Part shown: in pieces, positions 16,054 through 22,786 of the stretch
Position numbering within the stretch: the first letter of the stretch is position 1
How the letters are laid out: each line of letters begins with the position of its first letter
Assembly (NCBI RefSeq): GCF_035987325.1
Contig: NZ_CP108488.1
Span: forward strand, 3,596,001 to 3,660,000
Origin: Streptomyces sp. NBC_01244
Lineage (GTDB): Bacteria; Actinomycetota; Actinomycetes; Streptomycetales; Streptomycetaceae
Reading direction: 5' to 3'
DNA length: 64,000 nt
The notes under the pieces: generated by a model
Databases searched by the model: none
What the model was told of the DNA's origin: nothing
The model's input: only the letters and a program-made list of their open reading frames with translations
Made by a program: the position numbers and the translations under genes

Positions 16054-17393
16054 GCACCGCGAGCACCGCTTTCGATCCGGGCGCGGCCGCCGGCCGGGCC
16101 ACCGACGCCATCCTGCGCGACACCCTGCACGGCGGGGCCCGGGGCGTGGTCGTCGACTCCCCGCCCGGGGCCGGGAAGTCCACCCTGGTGGTGCGGGCGG
16201 CCCGGGACCTGGCGGCGGCCGGGCGCCGGCTGATGGTGGTCGCGCAGACCAATGCGCAGGTCGACGACCTGGTGCTGCGGCTGCACGCGAAGGATCCGGA
16301 GCTGAAGGTGGGCCGGCTGCACAGCAGCGAGGGCGACGCCTACGATCCGGCCCTGCGCGAGCTGGACTCGGTGGTCCTCTCGGCGAAGCCGGGGGACCTC
16401 GCGGGGCTGCCCATCACCATCTCGACGGCGGCCAAGTGGGCGTGGGTCAAGGACGTGGAGCCCTGGGAGCACGCCATCGTGGACGAGGCGTACCAGATGC
16501 GTTCGGACGCGCTGCTGGCCGTGGCCGGGTTGTTCGACCGGGCGCTGTTCGTGGGCGACCCGGGGCAGCTCGACCCCTTCAGCGTGGTCGGCGCGGAGCA
16601 GTGGGCGGGCCTGTCCTACGATCCTTCGGCGTCGGCGGTGTCCACCCTCCTCGCGCACAACCCGGACCTGCCGCAGCACCGGCTGCCCGTGTCCTGGCGG
16701 CTGCCGGCTTCGGCCGCGCCGCTGGTCTCCCGGGCGTTCTACCCGTACACGCGGTTCCGCAGCGGTACGGGCCCGGGCGAGCGGCGGATGTCCTACGGGG
16801 TCGCGGGCGACGGCTCGGGCCCCGACCGGGTGCTGGACGAGGCCGCCGAGTCGGGGTGGGGGCTGCTGGAGCTGCCGGCCCGGCACACCCCGCGCACCGA
16901 CCCGGAGGCGGTCCGGGCGGTGGCCCTGGTGGTGCGCCGGGCGCTGGACCGGGGTGCGGTGACGGTGGACGAGCAGCCGGGCGGCCCGTCCCCGCTGACG
17001 GCGGACCGGATCGCGGTGGGCACCGCCCACCGGGACCAGGCGGCGGCGGTTCGGGGGGCGCTGTCCGCACTCGGGGTCACGGGGGTCACCGTGGACACGG
17101 CAAACAGGCTCCAGGGCCGCGAGTACGACCTCACGGTGGTCCTGCACCCCCTGTCGGGCCGCCCGGACGCGACCGCGTTCCACCTGGAGACGGGCCGGCT
17201 CTGCGTCCTGGCCTCCCGGCACCGGCACGCCTGCGTGGTGGTGGCCCGGGCGGGGATAGCGGAGCTCCTGGACGCCCACCCGTCCTCGGAACCGGTGCAG
17301 TTGGGTGTGACGATGAAGTTCCCCGACGGCTGGGAGGCGAACCACTCGGTCCTGGCACACCTGGCCGAACACCGGGTGGTCTGGCGGCCGTAG
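16050..17393 (+). CDS. SF1 (Upf1/Dna2-like) DNA helicase
   Basis: A 447-residue ATPase starting with GTG inside the GTGA overlap with the gene before. Motif I is SPPGAGKST (residues 38-45), motif Ia VVAQTNAQ, motif II VDEAYQM (144-150), motif III FVGDPGQLDPF (167-177), motif IV VSWRLP, motif V VDTANRLQGREYDL and motif VI LASRHRHACVVV. This is a complete superfamily 1 helicase of the Upf1/Dna2 group without accessory domains. With the Fe-S nuclease two genes upstream it makes a split version of a Dna2-type nuclease-helicase, so end processing, recombination or anti-foreign-DNA activity is likely. The last is inference. Confidence 0.85.
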   Translation: MSTASTAFDPGAAAGRATDAILRDTLHGGARGVVVDSPPGAGKSTLVVRAARDLAAAGRRLMVVAQTNAQVDDLVLRLHAKDPELKVGRLHSSEGDAYDPALRELDSVVLSAKPGDLAGLPITISTAAKWAWVKDVEPWEHAIVDEAYQMRSDALLAVAGLFDRALFVGDPGQLDPFSVVGAEQWAGLSYDPSASAVSTLLAHNPDLPQHRLPVSWRLPASAAPLVSRAFYPYTRFRSGTGPGERRMSYGVAGDGSGPDRVLDEAAESGWGLLELPARHTPRTDPEAVRAVALVVRRALDRGAVTVDEQPGGPSPLTADRIAVGTAHRDQAAAVRGALSALGVTGVTVDTANRLQGREYDLTVVLHPLSGRPDATAFHLETGRLCVLASRHRHACVVVARAGIAELLDAHPSSEPVQLGVTMKFPDGWEANHSVLAHLAEHRVVWRP

Positions 17394-17402
17394 CCCGGCG
17401 GC

Positions 17403-17891
17403 TCAGCGGGTCTTGCGTTCCACGCCGAGGCGGGTGCGGAGCAGTTCGCCCACCTCGGCGAAGGTGCGCAGCTGCTCCGGGGTCAGGATGTCGATCAGGT
17501 GGCGGCGCACCGATTCCACGTGGAGCGGGGCGGCCGTCATGATCGTGGTGACGCCCTGCTCGGTGAGCACCACTTCGGCGCCGCGGCCGTCGTCGGCCAC
17601 CTCCTCGCGGCGGACGATGCCCCGCTGCTCCATCCGGGTGAGCTGGTGGGAGAGCCGGCTGCGGGACCACTGCATGAGGACGGCGAGGGCGCTGATGCGC
17701 ATGCGGTGGCCGTCGGTGGAGCCGAGCACCGACAGGACGTCGTAGTCGGCTTCGGAGAGCCCGCTGTCCTGGGTCAGATCGCGCGCGATATCGGCGTTGA
17801 CCAGGGGGAACATCCGCCGCCAGGCGTACCAGGCCTGCTGTTCGGGCTCGCTGAGCCAGCGCGGTGCGCTCCCGGTCTCGTTTTCGGTCAT
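17403..17891 (-). CDS. MarR-family transcriptional regulator
   Basis: A 162-residue winged-helix repressor. Helix-turn-helix: DYDVLSVLGS, RISALAVLMQWSRSRLSHQLTRME (helices 3-4) and the wing RREEVADDGRGAEVVLTEQG. Family members respond to phenolic or oxidative ligands. It is divergent from an FMN reductase gene, and the 129-base gap contains three copies of TGACACGTCA, so it probably represses both itself and the reductase. The ATG at 17891 has no strong ribosome site. It is convergent with the helicase gene. Confidence 0.88.
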   Translation of the reverse strand: MTENETGSAPRWLSEPEQQAWYAWRRMFPLVNADIARDLTQDSGLSEADYDVLSVLGSTDGHRMRISALAVLMQWSRSRLSHQLTRMEQRGIVRREEVADDGRGAEVVLTEQGVTTIMTAAPLHVESVRRHLIDILTPEQLRTFAEVGELLRTRLGVERKTR

Positions 17892-17913
17892 GGTCGAAGT
17901 CTAGACCGGTACG

Positions 17914-17975
17914 TGACACGTCACCTATCTGGTTGACACGTCACTCACTTCTGCGCTCTCATAGGTGACACGTCA
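17914..17975. promoter_or_regulatory. Three MarR-type operators, TGAC-AC-GTCA
   Basis: TGACACGTCA occurs at 17914-17923, 17934-17943 and 17966-17975. Each is an inverted repeat TGAC-N2-GTCA; the first and third are extended as CCTAT and ATAGG facing each other. The middle copy includes TTGACA (17933-17938), a good -35 hexamer for rightward transcription of the FMN reductase, so a bound MarR dimer would block it. CTAGACC at 17901-17907 lies between the first operator and the marR start. Confidence 0.7.
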
Positions 17976-18020
17976 ACAAAACCATCTCCACACAACCGCC
18001 CCGGCCGCGAGGAGCCCGTC

Positions 18021-18596
18021 ATGAACTCCCACCCGATCCGCCTGCACGTCATCTCCGCCTCCGTGCGCCCCACCTCCGCCGCCCGCCCCCTGGCCCGCTG
18101 GGCCGCCGGCCAGGCAGGCGCACACGAGGCGGGACGCTTCGAGGTCACCCCCGTCGACCTCGCCGAGATCGCCCTGCCCTTCCTGGACGAGCCCGAATAC
18201 GCCTCCACCGGGATCTACGCCCACCCCCACACCCGCGCGTGGAGCGCCCTGGTCGACTCCGCCGACGCCTTCCTCTTCGTCCTGCCGATGTACAACGGCG
18301 GCTTCACCGCCCCCTTCAAGAACGCCATCGACTTCCTCTACGGCGAATGGCAGGGCAAGCCCGCCGGGCTGCTCTCCTACAGCGCGGGCGGCTCCGGCGG
18401 CGCCCCGGCCGGCCGGATGCTGCGGCCGGTGCTGGAGGCCGTCGGCATGGTGCCCGCCGAGGCCTCGGTGGCCGTCCCGGGCATCGGCGGGCTGGTCACG
18501 GCCGAGGGGTTCCGGGCACCGGAGGGCCTCGCGGGCGAGCTCGCCGCCGTACTGGACGAGCTCGCCGCCCTGGCGAGGACCCCGGTCAGCGCGTGA
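18021..18596 (+). CDS. NAD(P)H-dependent FMN reductase
   Basis: A 191-residue flavodoxin-like reductase. The phosphate-binding loop is ISASVRPTSAARPLARW near the N-terminus, and LPMYNGGFTAPFKNAIDFLYGEW (cited by ends LPMYNGG and KNAIDFL) is the flavin-contact region of the FMN_red family, followed by SYSAGGSGG. It would reduce FMN, quinones or azo/nitro compounds with NAD(P)H in the cytosol. GGAG lies before the ATG (GAGGAGCCCGTC). Divergence from a MarR regulator with three operators suggests induction by quinone- or phenol-like stress. Confidence 0.85.
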   Translation: MNSHPIRLHVISASVRPTSAARPLARWAAGQAGAHEAGRFEVTPVDLAEIALPFLDEPEYASTGIYAHPHTRAWSALVDSADAFLFVLPMYNGGFTAPFKNAIDFLYGEWQGKPAGLLSYSAGGSGGAPAGRMLRPVLEAVGMVPAEASVAVPGIGGLVTAEGFRAPEGLAGELAAVLDELAALARTPVSA

Positions 18597-18606
18597 CAGG
18601 GGGCCG

Positions 18607-19869
18607 TCAGCGCGTGACGAGGGCGCCCGTCAGGTGGTCGTACGCGGCGTGCGCGTGCAGCCGTACGCCCGTGATCAGGGTGTCGTCGTCGGCGTAGAAG
18701 GCGGGGTGGTGGTTGCCCACCAGACCCCGGCCGCCGGGAACGGCCACCGGTTCGCCGCCCGCCGGGTCCAGGGCGGTGTCCTGGACGCCGAGCATCACGT
18801 ACAGCCCGCCGAAGCGGGTGATGAATTCGGAGACGTCGTCGTAGCCGAGCGTGCCCCCGACCTCCACCACCCGGTCGGAGCCCGCGACCCGGCGCAGCGT
18901 GGGCAGCGCGGCCTCGACCCAGGCCGCTTCGTTGCGTACGGCGGGCACGTCCTGGAGCAGCTCGACGGTCGCGGAGGCGCCGTAGGCCTCGGCCGTGTGC
19001 TCGGCCAGCACCGTCAGGCGGCGTTTGACCTCGGGCATGTCCCGCTCCTCGGCGCAGCGGATGGTGCCCCACAGGGTGACGCTTTCACCGATGACGTTGT
19101 ACCGGCCGACGTCCTCGATGTGACCGATGGAGACCGTGACCGGGGAGAACGCCGAGACCTGCCGGTAGAGCTGGCCGATCCCGGTCAGCAGGGCCCCGAC
19201 GGCGGGCATCGGGTCGATGCCGTGCCAGGGCGAGGAGGCGTGGGACTGCCGGCCGGTGACGGTGACGCGGACCAGGCAGGAGGCCCCGTACATCGGGCCG
19301 GACTTGTAGCCCACCCAGCCCTTGGGGTGCGGGGTGACGTGCATGCCGAAGGCCATCGTGGGGACGGGGTCCTCGAAGGCCCCCTCGGCCACCATCAGCC
19401 GCGCCCCGCCCTCCTCGCCGACCGGCGGGCCCTCCTCGGCGGGCTGGAACACGAACAGCACCGTTCCGGGCAGCCGTTCCCGCACCCGTACGTCGGCCAG
19501 TGCGCGCGCGGCTCCGAGGAGCATCGCGGTGTGGCAGTCGTGGCCGCAGGCGTGCGAGGCCCGGCCGGTGGCGGCGAAGTCCGCGCCGCAGCGGTCGGGG
19601 ACGGGCAGGGCGTCCATGTCGGCCCGCAGCGCCGCCACCCGGCCCCCGGGCCGGCCGCCACGCAGCACCCCGACCACCCCGTGCCCGGCGATGCCGGTCC
19701 GCACCTCGTCGAGTCCGAACGCGGCGAGCTCCCGCGCCACGAGCCGCGCGGTGGCGGCCTCGCGGTTCGGCAGCTCCGGATTTCGGTGGAGGTGACGGCG
19801 CCAGCCGATCACCTGCTCGATGCCCTCGTCGCAGAGCTTGTCCAGCGTCTCGTGCACACCATCGGTCAT
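18607..19869 (-). CDS. M20-family amidohydrolase
   Basis: A 420-residue zinc metallohydrolase of the M20D type (hippurate hydrolase/IAA-amino acid hydrolase/N-acyl-amino acid amidohydrolase). Metal ligands are in HACGHDCHT, the catalytic Glu in QPAEEGPP, further ligands in FGMHVTPHP and near the end in GNHHPAFYADDD. The dimerisation lid domain lies in the middle (RQSHASSPWHGIDP). No signal peptide, so it acts in the cytosol on N-acylated amino acids or similar; the substrate is unknown. ATG 19869 is preferred; a GTG two codons upstream is possible. It is convergent with the FMN reductase gene. Confidence 0.87.
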   Translation of the reverse strand: MTDGVHETLDKLCDEGIEQVIGWRRHLHRNPELPNREAATARLVARELAAFGLDEVRTGIAGHGVVGVLRGGRPGGRVAALRADMDALPVPDRCGADFAATGRASHACGHDCHTAMLLGAARALADVRVRERLPGTVLFVFQPAEEGPPVGEEGGARLMVAEGAFEDPVPTMAFGMHVTPHPKGWVGYKSGPMYGASCLVRVTVTGRQSHASSPWHGIDPMPAVGALLTGIGQLYRQVSAFSPVTVSIGHIEDVGRYNVIGESVTLWGTIRCAEERDMPEVKRRLTVLAEHTAEAYGASATVELLQDVPAVRNEAAWVEAALPTLRRVAGSDRVVEVGGTLGYDDVSEFITRFGGLYVMLGVQDTALDPAGGEPVAVPGGRGLVGNHHPAFYADDDTLITGVRLHAHAAYDHLTGALVTR

Positions 19870-19974
19870 ACGCACGTTCTAGCCCATGGGTCCGGGCCCC
19901 CGGGCGCCCTTGCGCGAAGCTGGACAATGGACGGTGGCCCGGAAGCATTTCCCACGTCCAGCAGGAGGACACGC

Positions 19975-20322
19975 ATGGCAGAGCCCGAGCGGACCGAGCG
20001 GAGGCTGCGGCCCGCGCAGTTGCTCTTCGAGCCGTCGGAGACCGTCACGGACCCGGAGCACTTCTTCGACCTCGAATCGATCGACGACCCGCGGGAGCTG
20101 CTGGCCCGGGCGACGGAGCTGACCCTGGCCTTCCGTGCCGCCCAGGAGCGGGCGGTGGAGTTCCAGGCGGTGGCGGCGGCGCAGCTCGCGGATCCCCGCC
20201 GGTTCGACCGGCTGCCTGCGGCGGCGATCGCGGAGCAGGCGGAGTGGACCGAGGACTACGCCCGCAAGATGATCGAGTTCGGCGAGTCCCTGCTGCGCGG
20301 CACCACCCCCGAGGGCGCCTGA
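19975..20322 (+). CDS. Conserved hypothetical protein (115 aa)
   Basis: A 115-residue, highly charged, mostly helical protein (ERTERRLRPAQLLFEPSE, RELLARATELTLAFRAAQERAVEF). A very good ribosome site, GGAGGA, lies eight bases before ATG 19975, which fixes the start. No known domain is recognised; the long central helix suggests a coiled-coil or dimerising protein. It is a single gene with no operon partner: the next gene starts 134 bases on. Codon use is typical of the window. Confidence 0.65.
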   Translation: MAEPERTERRLRPAQLLFEPSETVTDPEHFFDLESIDDPRELLARATELTLAFRAAQERAVEFQAVAAAQLADPRRFDRLPAAAIAEQAEWTEDYARKMIEFGESLLRGTTPEGA

Positions 20323-20456
20323 GGACCCGCCCCGCCGCGACCCCCGCCGCGACCTCTGGCATATGCGGGGCGCAACATACCCCAGTCCCACCCGGCCTGT
20401 CCCGGTTTCTCGTAACTCCCGGAGATCGGTTCGCTACCCCGGGTAGACCTGAAGGC

Positions 20457-21014
20457 ATGACGACCCTGACCGGATGCCCCGCGCTCGACCTGCGGACGAC
20501 GACGACCGCCTCCGCGACCCACGTCACCCCGGCCGGCGCCGCCTGGCTGGCCTCGGCCTCCGCCCAGCCCGGAGGCACGCTGGCCGCCTGGCAGGCCCGG
20601 CCCACCGCGCCCGCCGTGCTGCCCTGCGGGACCGCCTTCGACGTCGTCAACGTCCCCCTCGTCCTCGGGCGCCGGATGCTCGACCTGCTCTGGGCCGAAG
20701 GCCCCGGCTCCGGGCCGGCCGCCGTGCACCGCGGGCGGACCCTGCTCTTCGCCGCCCCCGGCACCGCCCACCGGCTCCCGGCCCTGCTGGCCTGGGAGGA
20801 GTGGAGCACCCCCGTGCCCGCCCCGCTCTGCCACGGCCGCGGCGATGCCGTCACCGTGCCCCCGCTGGCCGCGGACGGGGGGCCCTCGCGCTGGCTCGTG
20901 GCGCCCGACACCCGGCTGCCGTGGCTGCCCGGACCGGAGGCACTGCTGTGGGCCTTCGTCCGTGCCACCCGAGCTGCGGATATCGATTTTTCCGATCCCC
21001 GGTCGGGGTGCTAA
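20457..21014 (+). CDS. Degenerate Prim-Pol-like conserved protein
   Basis: A 185-residue protein like the small Streptomyces bifunctional primase/polymerase N-terminal family: TPAGAAWLASASAQPGGTL, PCGTAFDVVNVPLVLGRRML, GPAAVHRGRTLLFAAPGTAH, LLAWEEW, CHGRGDAVTVPPL, RWLVAPDT and LPGPEALLWAFV. In active enzymes the equivalent of FDVVNVP is FDVxDxx; here the second acid is replaced by Asn, so polymerase activity is doubtful. The same pattern is seen at 8582-9037. The gene ends 18 bases before a tRNA-Lys gene. ATG 20457 is preceded by a weak GAAGG. Confidence 0.55.
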   Translation: MTTLTGCPALDLRTTTTASATHVTPAGAAWLASASAQPGGTLAAWQARPTAPAVLPCGTAFDVVNVPLVLGRRMLDLLWAEGPGSGPAAVHRGRTLLFAAPGTAHRLPALLAWEEWSTPVPAPLCHGRGDAVTVPPLAADGGPSRWLVAPDTRLPWLPGPEALLWAFVRATRAADIDFSDPRSGC

Positions 21015-21032
21015 TGTCTTCCTCGTCACCAA

Positions 21033-21106
21033 GCGCCGCTAGCTCAGTTGGTTAGAGCAGCTGACTCTTAATCAGCGGGTCCGGGGTTCGAGTCCCTGGC
21101 GGCGCA
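21033..21106 (+). tRNA. tRNA-Lys (anticodon CTT), copy 1
   Basis: A complete cloverleaf: acceptor GCGCCGC pairs with GCGGCGC, D-arm GCTC/GAGC, anticodon stem GCTGA/TCAGC with loop CTCTTAA (anticodon CTT at 21067-21069), T-arm CGGGG/CCCTG with TTCGAGT. The discriminator base is A and CCA is not fully encoded. Identical genes lie at 31406-31479 (minus) and 38611-38684. Confidence 0.97.
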
Positions 21107-21115
21107 CAGACGGAG

Positions 21116-21145
21116 AAAGACCCCCACGCGAGTGGGGGTCTTTTT
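21116..21145 (+). terminator. Rho-independent terminator of tRNA-Lys copy 1
   Basis: AAAGA-CCCCCAC, loop GCGA, GTGGGGG-TCTTT form a perfect 12-base-pair hairpin followed by further T residues, ten bases after the tRNA end. Confidence 0.9.
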
Positions 21146-21196
21146 CGTGTCCGGGCCCCGCTTCACCTCAGGGGCCCCGCGTCCCTCCCGGCGCTC

Positions 21197-22441
21197 CTAC
21201 CGCTCCTCGCGCGTGATCTTCACCGTGTACGCGCCCGACTGCGTGCGGTCCGCCACCTCCACGGTGATCCCCTCACCCGGGACGGTGAAGGTCTCCCCCA
21301 CCTCCAGCGGGGCGTCCGCCAGCGGCGGGTACACCGAGCGGTCCCAGCAGGCCTCGGTGTCGGGGTGCGCGTCCACGACCTCGATCGGCCCGCCGCCGGA
21401 GGCCGCCTCGTTGCGGACCCGGTAGACGAGGACCCCTTCGGTGCAGGTGTCCCCGTCGTTGCCGGCGGAGCCCCGCGCCTCGACGGCGATCGCGCTGCCG
21501 GCGCCCGTACGGACCACCGCGAGCCGGGTGCCGCCCGTGCCGCCCGGGCGCGGGGCCTCGGACAGCGGCTGGAGGGTGTGCAGGGAGGAGCCGGATCCCA
21601 CGCAGTCCACCTGGGAGGCGTCCAGCCAGCCGAGCTTCCACTTCTGCCAGGCGAAGAGGTCCGGGGCCATGCCGAACTGGCTGCCCATGACGTCCCAGTC
21701 CCCGACGTACGTGTCCCAGTCCCCCTTGCCGTCCGAGGGCCGGTGGTAGAGGTCCGGCAGGTCGAAGACGTGCCCGGTCTCGTGGGCCAGCACGTTGCGG
21801 TCCGGCGGGTGCTTCTCGAAGACCGTGACGATGCGGCGCAGGTCGGTGCCGTCGGCCCGGATCGGCTGCTCGAAGTTGACGACCTTGGTGGCATCGGAGT
21901 CGACGCCGGGCGCCTCCGGGTCGGCGACGAAGTAGACGACGTCGTACCGGCCGAAGTCCACGGCCGGGTCGGCTCCGGCCACCGCGTCGCGCAGGTACGC
22001 GGCCCGGTCCGCCGGGGCCCAGTCGCGCTGTATGCCGTAGGCGGCGGACGGCTTCGGCATCTGGACCCACTGCTTCTGCGGGTGCGGGACCAGGCGGAAG
22101 CGGCCGTAGGAGGCCCGCTCGAAGAACTCGCTGGTCGCCGGGAAGTAGTCGGCGGTGAGTTCCTCGGTGGTCAGGGTGGGGCGGTGGTCGGGGAAGGAGA
22201 GGAAGACCATGACCGCGTTGAGGGTGCGCTCGGGCTTGGGGTAGGCGCCGTTCCAGCTGTCCAGGCCCAGGGAGTGGTGGGCGGCGGTCCGGGTCAGCGC
22301 GCAGGGTCCGGCTCCGGGAGCGGCGACCGCGGGTCCCGCGACGAGCGACATGGCGGCGAGCGCCGTCAGGGAAGTGAGCGCCGCCGCCGTGGTTCGCATG
22401 CGGGAGCGGTCCACTCCCCCGGGTGTCTGCTGTCGCGGCAC
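21197..22441 (-). CDS. Secreted M6-family metalloprotease
   Basis: A 414-residue exported protease. The GTG at 22441 is supported by GGAGG five bases upstream; the signal peptide is residues ~12-41 with cleavage after AVAA. The zinc motif is HETGHVFDLPDLYH (HExxH variant with a third ligand), a later DVMGSQFG Met-turn and a C-terminal beta-rich domain of ~140 residues (VVRTGAGSAIAVEARG, GVLVYRVRNEAASGG). This is the immune inhibitor A/M6 layout without a separate propeptide domain. It would digest proteins outside the cell. Regulation is unknown; see the region just upstream. Confidence 0.85.
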   Translation of the reverse strand: MPRQQTPGGVDRSRMRTTAAALTSLTALAAMSLVAGPAVAAPGAGPCALTRTAAHHSLGLDSWNGAYPKPERTLNAVMVFLSFPDHRPTLTTEELTADYFPATSEFFERASYGRFRLVPHPQKQWVQMPKPSAAYGIQRDWAPADRAAYLRDAVAGADPAVDFGRYDVVYFVADPEAPGVDSDATKVVNFEQPIRADGTDLRRIVTVFEKHPPDRNVLAHETGHVFDLPDLYHRPSDGKGDWDTYVGDWDVMGSQFGMAPDLFAWQKWKLGWLDASQVDCVGSGSSLHTLQPLSEAPRPGGTGGTRLAVVRTGAGSAIAVEARGSAGNDGDTCTEGVLVYRVRNEAASGGGPIEVVDAHPDTEACWDRSVYPPLADAPLEVGETFTVPGEGITVEVADRTQSGAYTVKITREER

Positions 22442-22786
22442 ATCGACCTCCGGTGGTGGATTAGTACCTCTTCATCCACCTTGGGGCGATTGTCTTACTA
22501 ATGCCCTGTTCCGCTGCCCCACACGAGTGAGCACTAGGGCAAGCCGGTGACGCCGGGTTTCGCACATTCGCCTACGGAAAGTCACGACCGATCAGGTCGG
22601 GTCAGCGGTGGGCGCCGGATGCTCACACCCGTGCGGAAACGATCATTCGCCGTCAGGCCGACGAACCGTCATCACGCCGAACTCCCGCGCCCCGCACGGC
22701 GTCGCCGCTGGATAGGGCCGTCCGGGAGCCTCTATGATCGGCACACTTTCCTGCACGGACACTCACACGCACTGCGGGAGCCAACG
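22442..22786. promoter_or_regulatory. Intergenic region with dyads between protease and GGDEF-EAL genes
   Basis: These 345 bases hold the divergent promoters of the M6 protease and the GGDEF-EAL gene. Close to the protease start are two dyads: GGTGGAT (22455-22461) with ATCCACC (22474-22480), and ATTAGTA (22460-22466) with TACTAAT (22496-22502). They overlap, so only one can form at a time. This is the most AT-rich intergenic stretch nearby. No gene is seen; an in-frame upward extension of the GGDEF-EAL frame to 22547 is Arg-rich and lacks a ribosome site. Confidence 0.5.
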
